From: Viridibacterium curvum
GTDB lineage: Bacteria; Pseudomonadota; Gammaproteobacteria; Burkholderiales; Rhodocyclaceae
Assembly: GCF_039544165.1 (NCBI RefSeq)
Contig: NZ_BAABLD010000002.1
Coordinates: forward strand, 186,001 to 250,000
Reading direction: 5' to 3'
Length of the DNA: 64,000 nucleotides
Translations under genes and position numbers: made by a program
Shown: piece after piece, positions 23,316 to 31,921 of the stretch
Numbering within the stretch: position 1 is the stretch's first letter
How the letters are laid out: each line of letters starts with the position of its first letter
The notes under the pieces: generated by a model
The model's database searches: none
Seen by the model: the letters and a program-made list of their open reading frames with translations, nothing else
Told to the model about the DNA's origin: nothing

Positions 23316-24857
23316 TTACGGTGTGATCTTGCCAACTCCGGCACCTGCTTTGACGGCGGAGCGCACCGCGTCAGCCGAGGTCAGCGGCGTGTAGCTGTAG
23401 TTGGCCGACGGACTCCAGCTGACAGGGCCCAGGAAGGGCTTGCCGGAGTTCTTGACGGCGTTCTTGGCATTCACGACCGTCGCTGCGGCGGCGTTGAAGT
23501 CGACCGCCGTACCGTTGAGCCAGGAACTCACGTCGGTGAAGTACTGGCTCCAGGCATCGAAGTTGGCGGACAGGATGTCGGTTGCGACGGCGCCGGAGAT
23601 GTCGAACGCGTTGCGTTCCGAGTAAGCCTTGCCGTTGAAGCCGAGGCCGATGGCGTAGGTCATGTGGTACGGGCGATCTTCGGTCGTGCGCTTAACGCCT
23701 TCGTACAGATTGTTGAGGATGTGGGCGTTGGCGTTGCGGACTCGCGGCGTGCGCTGACCGGTGTACTGGAACCAGTTACGGTAGAAAGTGAGGCGGTACT
23801 CACCGTCGGCCACGTCGCTGGAGCCGATCAGCATGGTCTTGTCGTGGTTGCTGAACTTGTTGTACGACACGGTGATGTAGTCCGAGCCCTTCTTGATGTC
23901 GAGCAGGCCGTCGTACATCTTGTACCAGGCCTTGTTCGGATTCACGCCGTTGAAGTTCGCGCCATCGGTGAATTCGTTGTGGTCGATCCAGGCGCGCGTC
24001 ACGCCTTGCAGCGTCAGCGAATCCGGCTCGGCGTTGGAGGCGCAGTAGTCCTTGTCGACATAGGTGCAGCTGCCAAGGCTTTCATAGGCCCAGGCCGGAT
24101 CGGTGCCAGCGACGAAACGCACGTTGCGCACGATGATGTTGTCCTGGCTGCTGATGTTGATCCACACGGCGTTGAGCGTCGGCACCACGCCGTTTTCGAC
24201 GATGCCGATCAGCGAGGTGTTGGGGCGAGAGATGCGTTGCTGCGTGTAGCCCGTGCCGTCAGCATTGGTGGCGCCGTTGATGAAGCCCTTGACGTACACG
24301 ATCCAGGGTATTGCCTTGTTGGCGCCGCTCGACGCCGTGCTGATGCACGAGGTCAGCTCGGCCATGCTGGTTGCCGTGCAGGAGTTGCCGCCGGCGCCGC
24401 CGGTGGGGAAGCCGCCGCTGGCACGTGTGGCCCAGCCCATGACGCTGTCGCCGGTCGGGGGAGAAACGGAGGATGTGGCGGAAGAGCTGCTGGAGCTCAC
24501 GACGCTGCTCGATGAGGAAGAGGACGAGGACTTGCTGCTGATCGACGACGAGCTGGAGGAGCTGGAGGAGGGAGCCGAGCTCGAGGTGCTGGTGCCGCTG
24601 GGGACCGAGCACTCGTTGGTGCCGCCCGCAACCTTGGTACCGGCGCCAAAGGTGACTTCGCCACAGACGAAGCTGCCGACCAGGGTCTTGTAGGTGAATT
24701 TGTCGGCGCGGCCGTAAGCAACGCTGGTCGAGCTGCTGACCGAGCAGGTCTTGCCTTCCGTGCAGAGGGTGACGTAACCGGCGGGGCGGTTTGCCGAGTG
24801 GGCTGCCATGCTCGATGCGAGCAGGAGCGTACCCAGCGCGAAGCGGGTGATACGCAT
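23316..24857 (-). CDS. Exported pectate lyase, PL1 family, with polyserine linker
   Basis: 513 residues from ATG at 24857, ribosome-binding site AGGAGA. Signal peptide about 1-21 (ending SMAAHS). A small N-terminal domain (about 22-85) has Cys32, Cys38, Cys65 and Cys83, likely two disulfides, and is not recognised. A linker of about 44 residues (89-132) is nearly all serine. The catalytic domain (about 140-513) is a right-handed beta-helix of polysaccharide lyase family 1, with VTRAWIDHNEF, GSDYITVSYNKFSNHDKTML and the arginine-rich FQYTGQRTPRVRNANAHILN. It cleaves polygalacturonate by beta-elimination outside the cell. Polyserine linkers are best known from Cellvibrio and Saccharophagus enzymes, suggesting lateral transfer. 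Single-gene transcript. Confidence 0.93.
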   Translation of the reverse strand: MRITRFALGTLLLASSMAAHSANRPAGYVTLCTEGKTCSVSSSTSVAYGRADKFTYKTLVGSFVCGEVTFGAGTKVAGGTNECSVPSGTSTSSSAPSSSSSSSSSISSKSSSSSSSSSVVSSSSSSATSSVSPPTGDSVMGWATRASGGFPTGGAGGNSCTATSMAELTSCISTASSGANKAIPWIVYVKGFINGATNADGTGYTQQRISRPNTSLIGIVENGVVPTLNAVWINISSQDNIIVRNVRFVAGTDPAWAYESLGSCTYVDKDYCASNAEPDSLTLQGVTRAWIDHNEFTDGANFNGVNPNKAWYKMYDGLLDIKKGSDYITVSYNKFSNHDKTMLIGSSDVADGEYRLTFYRNWFQYTGQRTPRVRNANAHILNNLYEGVKRTTEDRPYHMTYAIGLGFNGKAYSERNAFDISGAVATDILSANFDAWSQYFTDVSSWLNGTAVDFNAAAATVVNAKNAVKNSGKPFLGPVSWSPSANYSYTPLTSADAVRSAVKAGAGVGKITP

Positions 24858-24953
24858 GATTGTCTCCTGGTTGCTGGTTGTGTTTTTGTTACGCCGGGTC
24901 GTCGGTGTGCAGCTGCCGGAGACGCAAGCGCAGCGCGCAGGATAGAACAAATC

Positions 24954-24969
24954 CGTGACAAAAGTCACA
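24954..24969 (-). promoter_or_regulatory. CRP/Clp-type palindrome upstream of the pectate lyase
   Basis: On the gene strand the site reads TGTGACTTTTGTCACG, matching the CRP consensus TGTGA-N6-TCACA at nine of ten positions. Its centre is about 104 bases upstream of the lyase ATG. CRP or its homologues control pectate lyase genes in Dickeya and Xanthomonas; a similar control here is inferred. Confidence 0.55.
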
Positions 24970-25066
24970 CTGCGGTGCGCTGCGGTCTTGTGCTTGTGCG
25001 GCCCAAGGCCGGGCAGCAACCGGTCACCGGGCGCTGGCCCGCTGGCGGAGGTTTGCGAAGCGGGTT

Positions 25067-25090
25067 TGTGCGACTGAAGTCGCACCTACA
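25067..25090. repeat. REP-like dispersed hairpin element
   Basis: GTGCGAC TGAA GTCGCAC is a perfect 7-bp stem with a 4-base loop, followed by CTACA. The reverse complement begins TGTAGGTGCGACTTCAGTCG, which resembles the TGTAGGAGCGACTTCAGTCG repeat that is scattered through Xanthomonas and Pseudomonas genomes. Only one copy is in this window. Confidence 0.5.
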
Positions 25091-25192
25091 GAGGCGGCGC
25101 GGGCCGGATTGGCAGGGCCGGATTTAACCGGCTACAGCGGCTGCGTGTCGGGTGTGGGTCTTTCAAGCGAGAGGGTTTTTCCCGGAAGGGCC

Positions 25193-27283
25193 TCAGGCTC
25201 CGCCGATTTCCTTCATCAGCCATTCCTGGGCGGAACGGCGCGCGCCGCGGGTGCTGCGTTTGAAGTAACTGCCGCTCTCGCCATCCAGCTCCCAGGCTTG
25301 TGAGTTGTCGCTGAGGTAGCACTGCAGGCCTTCGCGCATCACGCGACGCTTGATCTTCGGGTCGAGCACGGGGAAGGCGATCTCGATGCGACGGAAGAAG
25401 TTGCGGTCCATCCAGTCGGCACTGGAGAGGTAGAGCTTCTCTTCACCATCGGCGTGGAAATGAAAGATGCGGGAATGTTCGAGGAAGCGGCCAACGACGG
25501 AGCGTACCTTGATGTTCTCTGACAGGCCCTTGATGCCGGGGCGCAGGGCACAAGGGCCGCGCACGATGAGGTCGATCTCGACGCCGGCCTGTGAGGCTTC
25601 GTACAAGGCCTGGATGGTGCCGGCTTCCATGAGTGCGTTCATCTTGGCAATGATCCTGCCCTTGCGGCCGGCGCGGGCGTTGGTGGCCTCGGCGTCGATG
25701 GCGGCGACGATGCCCGGCTGCAGCAGGAATGGAGCCTGCAGCAAATGCATGTGGCTCTGGGCGTGGCCCAGACCGGTGAGCTGCTTGAAGACTTCGTGCA
25801 CGTCGTCGCCGATTTCGGGATTGGTCGTCATCAGGCCGAAGTCGGTATAGAACCGGGCTGTCCGCGGGTGGTAGTTGCCGGTGCCGAGGTGCACGTAGCG
25901 GCGCAGCTGGCTGGTGCCATCTTCGTTCTCTTCGCGTCGCAGGATCAGCAGCATCTTGGCGTGCGTCTTGTAGCCGAACACACCGTACACGACGTGAGCG
26001 CCGGCATCTTCGAGCTTGGCCGCCCAGTTGATATTGGCTTCTTCGTCGAAGCGTGCCATCAGCTCGACAACGACATTCACTTCCTTGCCCTTGCGCGCGG
26101 CACGCAGCAGCTGCTCCATGAGTACGGAGTCGTTGCCGGTGCGGTACACCGTCATGCGGATGGCGAGTACCTGCGGATCATCCGCGGCCAGCTTGAGCAG
26201 GTCGATGACGGGGTTGAAGCTCTGGAACGGGTGGTGCAGCAGGATGTCCTGCTTGCGGATGGCGTCGAACAGGTTGACACGCTTTTCCAGGCCCTTGGGG
26301 AGGGATGCGGTGAAGGGCGGGTACTTGAGATCGGGGCGGTCCACCCAGTCCGGTACCTGCATCAGGCGTACCAGGTTGACGATGCCGGGCACGCGGTAGA
26401 GCTCTTCGCGCTCCAGCCCGAACTGCTGCAGCAGGAAGTCGGTGATCTGCGGGGAGGTGTTGTCGGCGACCTCCAGGCGAACGGCGTCACCGTAATTGCG
26501 CTGCTGCAATTCGCCTTGCAGGGTCTTGCGCAAGTCTTTCACTTCTTCTTCATCGACGAACAGGTCGCTGTTGCGCGTGACGCGGAACTGGTAGCAGCCC
26601 AGCACGCTCATGCCGGTGAACAACTCGCTGACGTGGGCGTGCAGCACCGATGAGAGGAACACGAAGCCGTAGTCGACGCCGGTCAGCTCCTTGGGCAGGC
26701 GGATGACGCGCGGCAGGGAGCGAGGCGCCTGCACGATGGCGGCGGTGCAGTTTCGGCCGAAGGCGTCGCGCCCCTCAAGCTCGATGGCGAAGTTGAGGCT
26801 CTTGTTGAGCACGCGCGGGAAGGGGTGCGCCGGGTCCAGCCCCACCGGGGTCAGTACGGGCATCACTTCGTCTTCAAAGTACTGGCGGATCCAGGCGCGT
26901 TGGGCCTCGTTCCACAGCGGGCGGCGCAGGAAGACGATGCCTTCGCTGGCCAGGGTTGGCAGGATGATGTCGTTGAGCAGGGCGTATTGCTCGGCGACGA
27001 TGCCGTGCACCTCCTGGCAGACCTCGTCGTAAAGCGCCTGCGGGCGGATGCCGCCGGGTAGCAAGGTGTTGCTGCGCATCTGCTCCTTGAGGCCAGCCAC
27101 GCGGATCTCGAAGAACTCATCGAGATTGCTCGATACGATGCAGAGGAATTTCAGACGCTCCAGCAGCGGCACGCTGTCGTCATCGGCCTGCGCCAGCACG
27201 CGGCGCTGGAAGGCCAGCAGGGCCAACTCGCGGTTGATCAGGCTCTCTGCAGGGGCTAGGCGGTGCGGCGTGGGGTGATTCAT
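25193..27283 (-). CDS. ppk1: Polyphosphate kinase 1
   Basis: 696 residues, the usual PPK1 length. It reversibly polymerises the gamma-phosphate of ATP into polyphosphate. N-terminal domain begins SLINRELALLAFQRRVLAQA and NLDEFFEIRVAGLKEQ; the phospholipase-D-like C-terminal domains hold the autophosphorylated histidine in GVFGYKTHAKMLLILRRE (about residue 442) and a second catalytic His in VGRFLEHSRIFHFHADGE (about 603). HHPFQSFNPVIDLLKLAADD is also conserved. The start has no clear ribosome-binding site. Divergent from ppx, with a PhoB-box-like site in the shared 287-base region. Confidence 0.97.
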   Translation of the reverse strand: MNHPTPHRLAPAESLINRELALLAFQRRVLAQADDDSVPLLERLKFLCIVSSNLDEFFEIRVAGLKEQMRSNTLLPGGIRPQALYDEVCQEVHGIVAEQYALLNDIILPTLASEGIVFLRRPLWNEAQRAWIRQYFEDEVMPVLTPVGLDPAHPFPRVLNKSLNFAIELEGRDAFGRNCTAAIVQAPRSLPRVIRLPKELTGVDYGFVFLSSVLHAHVSELFTGMSVLGCYQFRVTRNSDLFVDEEEVKDLRKTLQGELQQRNYGDAVRLEVADNTSPQITDFLLQQFGLEREELYRVPGIVNLVRLMQVPDWVDRPDLKYPPFTASLPKGLEKRVNLFDAIRKQDILLHHPFQSFNPVIDLLKLAADDPQVLAIRMTVYRTGNDSVLMEQLLRAARKGKEVNVVVELMARFDEEANINWAAKLEDAGAHVVYGVFGYKTHAKMLLILRREENEDGTSQLRRYVHLGTGNYHPRTARFYTDFGLMTTNPEIGDDVHEVFKQLTGLGHAQSHMHLLQAPFLLQPGIVAAIDAEATNARAGRKGRIIAKMNALMEAGTIQALYEASQAGVEIDLIVRGPCALRPGIKGLSENIKVRSVVGRFLEHSRIFHFHADGEEKLYLSSADWMDRNFFRRIEIAFPVLDPKIKRRVMREGLQCYLSDNSQAWELDGESGSYFKRSTRGARRSAQEWLMKEIGGA

Positions 27284-27347
27284 GTCAGGTGTCTGGCCGC
27301 TTGGGCGGAATGGAAGGAGTAATGCGTCTGGCGCAATGCGTCAGTAT

Positions 27348-27365
27348 GTGACAGAAAAATGTCAG
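27348..27365 (-). promoter_or_regulatory. PhoB box-like site upstream of ppk1
   Basis: On the ppk1 strand the sequence is CTGACAT TTTT CTGTCAC: two 7-base direct repeats close to CTGTCAT with the 4-base AT spacer that defines a Pho box. A weaker third repeat, CTGACGC (27338-27344), follows. The site is 65-82 bases upstream of the ppk1 start codon, a normal position for PhoB activation when phosphate is scarce. It also lies about 206 bases upstream of the divergent ppx. Confidence 0.7.
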
Positions 27366-27570
27366 GATTGTTACGGAGCCGTGAGGGCGTCCGGCAGTCG
27401 GGCGATCCGGCATGCCAATCGGCCTGTCGTTCCCCGCGCCTGCAGCAATCGCGCACAAGCCTTGAGGCTACGTTAGGCCGCCTGCCACGGGCAAGTTACA
27501 ATCGGGGCCGATTTGTTGCCTGTCTCTGACGATTGAATTCCGCCGTTCCCCCTGAAGCCGAGCCCTGTCC

Positions 27571-29079
27571 ATGCCTTACGAACTAGTCTGCGCCGTCGAT
27601 CTGGGTTCCAACAGTTTCCGCCTCATCGTCGGGCGGGTTGTCAACGACCAGATCTATCCGCTGGATAACCTCAAGGCTTCGGTTCGACTGGCCGCCGGCC
27701 TGAGCAGCGACAAGATCCTCGACGAGGCTGCCCAGCAGCGCGGTCTGGAGGCCTTGCGGCGCTTCAGTCAGCGCCTGCGAGGCGTCTCGCCCGACGCCGT
27801 GCGCGCGGTAGCCACCAATACCCTGCGTGTGGCCAAGAACGCGCCCGAATTCCTCGTCCGGGCCGAGGAGGCGCTGGGCTTCCCCATCGAAGTGATCGCT
27901 GGACGTGAAGAGGCTCGGCTGATCTACGTGGGGGTAGCGCATACATTGCCTGACCCGGGCCTGCAGCAGCTGGTCGTCGATATCGGTGGCGGGTCGACAG
28001 AGTTCATCATTGGTCGCAACTTCGAGCCGTTGCAGCTCGAATCGCTCTACATGGGTTGCGTGAGCTACAGCCTGCGCTACTTCCCCGATGGCCTGATCGA
28101 GCGCAGCGCCTTGCGCGAAGCCGAGTTGGCAGCGCGGCAGGAGTTGCAGGCGATTACTGGCGCTTACAACCGCACGGGTTGGGATCAGGCGGTGGGGTCC
28201 AGCGGCTCGGCCAAGGCCGTGTGCGATGTGCTGGAACTCAACGGATTTTCGAGTTCGGGCATCACGCGTGAGGGCTTGGACCGTTTGCGCACCCACATGC
28301 TCAAGGCCGGGCACATTGAACGTATGGGGCTGGAAGGCCTGAAGTCGGATCGCTTGCCGGTCTTCCTCGGCGGCTTCGCCATCCTGTCAGCCGTGTTCAA
28401 GGAGTTCGAGCTTGAGCACATGGTGTTCTCGGACGGTGCCTTGCGGCTGGGCGTGCTTTACGATCTGCTCGGTCGCTATCACCGCCACGACTTGCGTGAT
28501 GCAACGGTCGAAGCTTTCATGACGCGCTACCAGGTCGACCCGCGGCAGGCGCGTCGGGTGGCCGAGACAGCGCTGCAGCTGCTGGCCGATCTGCACCCCG
28601 CGTGTGCCGAGGCGGATGATCACGATCGCCGCTTCCTGGATTGGGCCGCCAAGCTGCATGAGCTGGGCTTGTCGATTGCCCACGCGAGTTATCACAAACA
28701 CACCGCCTACATCCTCGCCAATGCCGACATGCCTGGCTTTTCGCGCATGGATCAGGGGCGTCTGGCGCGAATCGCCCTGGCGCACCGTGGCAAGCTGGAA
28801 CGCGTGCAGGCTATCGACCCGGAGAGCATCGACTGGGATTTGATCCTGTGTCTGCGTCTGGCGGTTGTCGTACATCGGGCGCGCGACGAACAGGTGCAGG
28901 GACGCATCCGCATCGACCGTGACAAGCGCGGAGGCCATGTTGTTTATGCACCGGCCGACTGGCAGCGCACCATGCCGCTGACAGCCGCTGCCCTGCACGA
29001 AGAAGAGCAGCAATGGGCGCGACTGGGGCGTAGCCTGCGCGTGAAGATGCAGCGGCAACCCGCTGAGAGCGGAGTCTGA
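27571..29079 (+). CDS. ppx: Exopolyphosphatase / Ppx-GppA phosphatase
   Basis: 502 residues. Actin-like ASKHA fold with phosphate-binding loops VDLGSNSFRLIVGR (N-terminal) and VVDIGGGSTEFIIGRN (about 130-145), plus AVATNTLRVAKNAPEFLVRA (first 20). The C-terminal half (about 310-500) is an HD-like helical domain with LDWAAKLHELGLSIAHASYH, found in the longer Ppx/GppA proteins. It removes terminal phosphate from polyphosphate and may also act on pppGpp. It faces ppk1, so synthesis and breakdown of polyphosphate are encoded from one intergenic region. The MCE transporter begins seven bases later. Confidence 0.95.
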   Translation: MPYELVCAVDLGSNSFRLIVGRVVNDQIYPLDNLKASVRLAAGLSSDKILDEAAQQRGLEALRRFSQRLRGVSPDAVRAVATNTLRVAKNAPEFLVRAEEALGFPIEVIAGREEARLIYVGVAHTLPDPGLQQLVVDIGGGSTEFIIGRNFEPLQLESLYMGCVSYSLRYFPDGLIERSALREAELAARQELQAITGAYNRTGWDQAVGSSGSAKAVCDVLELNGFSSSGITREGLDRLRTHMLKAGHIERMGLEGLKSDRLPVFLGGFAILSAVFKEFELEHMVFSDGALRLGVLYDLLGRYHRHDLRDATVEAFMTRYQVDPRQARRVAETALQLLADLHPACAEADDHDRRFLDWAAKLHELGLSIAHASYHKHTAYILANADMPGFSRMDQGRLARIALAHRGKLERVQAIDPESIDWDLILCLRLAVVVHRARDEQVQGRIRIDRDKRGGHVVYAPADWQRTMPLTAAALHEEEQQWARLGRSLRVKMQRQPAESGV

Positions 29080-29086
29080 GGGCGGC

Positions 29087-30202
29087 ATGCGGCGCGGTTC
29101 CAGGTCCGCCGGCCCACGATTGCAACGTGTCGATGGCGGCATACACCTGCACGGTGACTGGACGCTTGCGGCATTACGTCCCCGTCTGATGGTCCTGCGT
29201 CACCAGCTCGGTACGCATCGACAGAATGCGGTCTGGGACTTGTCGCAGGTCTCACGCCTCGATGCCTTCGGCGCTTTGCTGCTTTGGCGCACCTGGGGCG
29301 GCAGCTATCCCGAGACCCTGATCATGCCGCCGGCGCTGGCCAATTCGTTCGAGCGCATCAGCCATGCCCCCATCGTTGAAGAGCCAAGGCCTGCGCGTTT
29401 GGAGCGTTTGCTCACACGTATCGGCAAGGGGGCGCTCAACATCGTCGACAACTTGCGCGGCATGGTTGAGCTCATCGGCCACATCGTCGACGAGGTATGC
29501 CGCTTGCCCTGGCATCCGCGTGAAATCCCGTTGCGGGAAACCAGTGCGGCGTTCTACAAGGACGTCGTCTGCGCCTTGCCCATTGCGGCCCTGCTGGGCT
29601 TTCTGATCGGCATCGTGTTGTCCTACCTTTCTGCGCTGCAGCTGCAGAACTTCGGTGCCGAAACCTTCCTCATCAACATCCTTGGCCTCGGCGTCATCCG
29701 CGAGCTGGGCCCGGTGCTGGTGTCCATCCTTGTCGCGGGTCGATCCGGTTCTGCCATCACGGCGCAGATCGGCGTGATGCGCGTGACCGAAGAGATCGAC
29801 GCGCTCGCGGCGATGGGCGTGTCGCGTTACCAGCGGTTGATCTTGCCCAAGGTCCTGGGGCTGACGCTGGGGATGCCGTTGCTGGTGGCATGGACTTCAG
29901 CGGCGGCGATGATCGGCGGATCCTTCAGCGCCTGGATGCAGCTCAACATCGACCTGGTGAGTTTCTTTGAACGTTTGCCCGCTGTCGTGCCGATCGCCAA
30001 CATCGGTATCGGCCTTGTCAAGGGAGCAGTCTTCGGGTTGGCCATTGCGTTGCTGGCCTGCCACTTCGGCATGCGTATCAAACCGAACACCGAGAGTCTG
30101 TCGTCTCACACGACCACGTCGGTGGTCGCCAGCATCACGGTCGTGATCCTGCTCGACGCGATATTCGCGGTGCTCACCCGCACCATCGGGGTGGCGCGAT
30201 GA
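29087..30202 (+). CDS. MlaE-family lipid ABC transporter permease with N-terminal STAS domain
   Basis: 371 residues. Residues about 10-105 resemble a STAS domain (GIHLHGDWTLAALRPRL, VWDLSQVSRLDAFGALLLWR), which in the classical Mla system is the separate protein MlaB. The rest is the MlaE permease with five or six helices: LPIAALLGFLIGIVLSYLSA, GLGVIRELGPVLVSILVAGR and AQIGVMRVTEEIDALAAMGV. It moves phospholipid between the inner membrane and the MCE protein. It overlaps the ATPase gene as ATGA (30199-30202). The frame before residue 10 is Arg-rich and the exact start is uncertain by a few codons. Confidence 0.92.
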   Translation: MRRGSRSAGPRLQRVDGGIHLHGDWTLAALRPRLMVLRHQLGTHRQNAVWDLSQVSRLDAFGALLLWRTWGGSYPETLIMPPALANSFERISHAPIVEEPRPARLERLLTRIGKGALNIVDNLRGMVELIGHIVDEVCRLPWHPREIPLRETSAAFYKDVVCALPIAALLGFLIGIVLSYLSALQLQNFGAETFLINILGLGVIRELGPVLVSILVAGRSGSAITAQIGVMRVTEEIDALAAMGVSRYQRLILPKVLGLTLGMPLLVAWTSAAAMIGGSFSAWMQLNIDLVSFFERLPAVVPIANIGIGLVKGAVFGLAIALLACHFGMRIKPNTESLSSHTTTSVVASITVVILLDAIFAVLTRTIGVAR

Positions 30203-30978
30203 AGGCGGCTACCTTGCCTGTCGAGCTGGTGGATGTGCACACCCGCTTCGGCAAACAGGTGGTGCATGACGGCATCAGTCTGGGCATCCATGCCGGTGAA
30301 CTGCTGGCGCTCATCGGGGGGTCGGGTGAGGGGAAGACAACCCTGATCCGCCACATCGCCGGTCTGTCGAAGCCGGATCGCGGCGAGGTTCGCCTGTTTG
30401 GCCAGCCTTTTGCTGCGGGCACTTACAACGAGCGGCGTTTGCGCCGCCAGCGCTTCGGCATGCTCTTCCAGCACGGTGCGCTGTTTTCTGCCCTCAACGT
30501 GTTCGACAACGTGGCCTTCCCGTTGCGGGAGGTCGGTGGTCTGCATGCCGACGAGATTCACACCCTGGTGATGAGTCGTCTGGCGCTGGTCGAGCTGGAC
30601 CCCCAGCAAGCCTGGCTGATGCCCTCGCAGCTGTCGGGCGGCATGGTCAAGCGCGTGGCGCTGGCCCGTGCGCTGGCGCTGGAGCCGGAATTGCTGCTGC
30701 TCGACGAGCCCACGGCGGGGCTGGATCCTGAGCGCGCCGCCGGCTTCGTCAAACTTGTCCGCAACCTCCATGATTCGCTGGGCCTGACCGTAGTATTCGT
30801 CACGCATGACGTGGATACCTTGCTGGCGCTGTCCAGCCGGGTTGCGGTGCTGGCCGATCACCGTATACTGGCTTGCGAAACTGTTGAAGAAATCATGTGT
30901 CTGACACACCCCTTCATCGACAATTTCTTCCATGCCTACCATCGGCGCGACGAGCCGATGACACCGTGGGCTCGTTGA
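30199..30978 (+). CDS. MlaF-family lipid ABC transporter ATPase
   Basis: 259 residues. Walker A GGSGEGKTTLIRHI (about 41-54), Q-loop MLFQHGALFSALNVFDNVAF, ABC signature QLSGGMVKRVALARALALEP and Walker B LLLLDEPTAGLDP followed by VVFVTHDVDTLLALSSRVAV. The signature LSGGM in place of LSGGQ is usual for the MlaF group. It drives the MlaE-type permease encoded upstream. The gap to the MCE gene is 10 bases. Confidence 0.95.
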   Translation: MKAATLPVELVDVHTRFGKQVVHDGISLGIHAGELLALIGGSGEGKTTLIRHIAGLSKPDRGEVRLFGQPFAAGTYNERRLRRQRFGMLFQHGALFSALNVFDNVAFPLREVGGLHADEIHTLVMSRLALVELDPQQAWLMPSQLSGGMVKRVALARALALEPELLLLDEPTAGLDPERAAGFVKLVRNLHDSLGLTVVFVTHDVDTLLALSSRVAVLADHRILACETVEEIMCLTHPFIDNFFHAYHRRDEPMTPWAR

Positions 30979-30988
30979 TCAAGACGCC

Positions 30989-31921
30989 ATGGAAAATCGC
31001 GCTCACGCCCTGATAGTTGGTTTCGTTGCCCTGCTGCTTACCGGAGCCATCATCGCTGTCGTGTGGTGGTTTGGCGGTGGCGGTGAGGAATACCGCATTT
31101 ACGAGCTGGAGACCCACAAAGGCGTGACGGGCCTGACCAGTCAGGCCGCAGTGCGCTTTCGCGGGGTGCGCGTGGGCCGCGTGATGGCCATTGACCTTGA
31201 TGATTCAGACCCTCACAAAGTCGTGGTGCGTATCCGCGTTCGTCAGGATGTGCCGATCACCTACGGCACTGTAGCCACCCTTGGCTTCCAGGGGCTGACC
31301 GGCAATGCCTTCATTCAGCTCGATGATTCGGGCAAGGATCCGCGCCCCTTGCTCCCGGTGGGCGAAGACGTAGCACGCATCGCGCTGCAGCCGGGGCTTG
31401 TCGATCAGGCCAGCGAGACAGGTCGCCGCGTCGTCGGCCGCCTCGATGAAGCCTCGCAAGGTGTCGCCCATGTGCTGCGCGCCGAGAACCTCGAACGCAT
31501 CGACAAAGCACTGCAGAACATTGCCGCCAGTACAACCCACCTCGAAAAGACCTTGGCCCAGATGCCCGCGCTGGTGAAGGACGTGCGCGCCTATGCCTCA
31601 CCCGAAGCCGCCGCAGAGCTGCAGAGTGCCGTGCGTGAAGTCAGCAAGGCTACAAAGCAGTTGCCGGGCATCATCGATAACTGGAATCGGGCCATCGGCA
31701 AGATTGACGCTGCGGGAGCACGCATTGATCGCCTGGGCTCCGATCTGCAAGGTGGTCTCGTCGCCGACACGCTGCCGCGCATCAATGCCCTGAGTACTGA
31801 ACTGCAAGGTACCTCGGCACAGATCAATGGCTTGCTCGGCGACTTGCAGCGTTCACCGCAGATGCTGCTGATGGGGCGCGAAGCGCCACCACCGGGCCCC
31901 GGCGAGGCGGCCACCAAATGA
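30989..31921 (+). CDS. MCE/MlaD-family substrate-binding protein
   Basis: 310 residues. One N-terminal membrane anchor (about 6-28, ALIVGFVALLLTGAIIAVVW), then a single MCE domain (about 35-115) with VTGLTSQAAVRFRGVRVGRV and TLGFQGLTGNAFIQLDDSG. A long alpha-helical C-terminal part (about 130-300) has coiled-coil character and repeated hydrophobic heptads (LQNIAASTTHLEKTLAQMPA). MCE proteins form hexameric rings or tubes that carry lipid across the periplasm. At 310 residues it is longer than E. coli MlaD (183), closer to PqiB/LetB-type partners that use helical extensions. It overlaps the lipoprotein start as ATGA. Confidence 0.93.
   Translation: MENRAHALIVGFVALLLTGAIIAVVWWFGGGGEEYRIYELETHKGVTGLTSQAAVRFRGVRVGRVMAIDLDDSDPHKVVVRIRVRQDVPITYGTVATLGFQGLTGNAFIQLDDSGKDPRPLLPVGEDVARIALQPGLVDQASETGRRVVGRLDEASQGVAHVLRAENLERIDKALQNIAASTTHLEKTLAQMPALVKDVRAYASPEAAAELQSAVREVSKATKQLPGIIDNWNRAIGKIDAAGARIDRLGSDLQGGLVADTLPRINALSTELQGTSAQINGLLGDLQRSPQMLLMGREAPPPGPGEAATK

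Larger units (their letters stand above)
24858..25192. other. 335-base intergenic region upstream of the pectate lyase
   Basis: No gene is supported here. It holds the pectate lyase ribosome-binding site, a CRP-type palindrome (24954-24969), and a REP-like hairpin (25067-25090). The remainder is GC-rich with no tRNA-like fold. ppk1 ends at its right edge and no terminator with a T run is evident for ppk1. Confidence 0.6.

Noticed and set aside
24480..24600. Repetitive GAGCTGCTGGAG-like DNA that looks like a short tandem array
   Set aside because: It is the serine-rich linker of the pectate lyase read on the other strand; codons vary and there is no spacer structure, so it is neither a CRISPR nor a satellite.
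25046..25192. Possible tRNA or structured RNA in the GC-rich spacer next to ppk1
   Set aside because: No acceptor-stem pairing, no T-loop GGTTCRA sequence, and the only clear pairing is the short REP-like hairpin.
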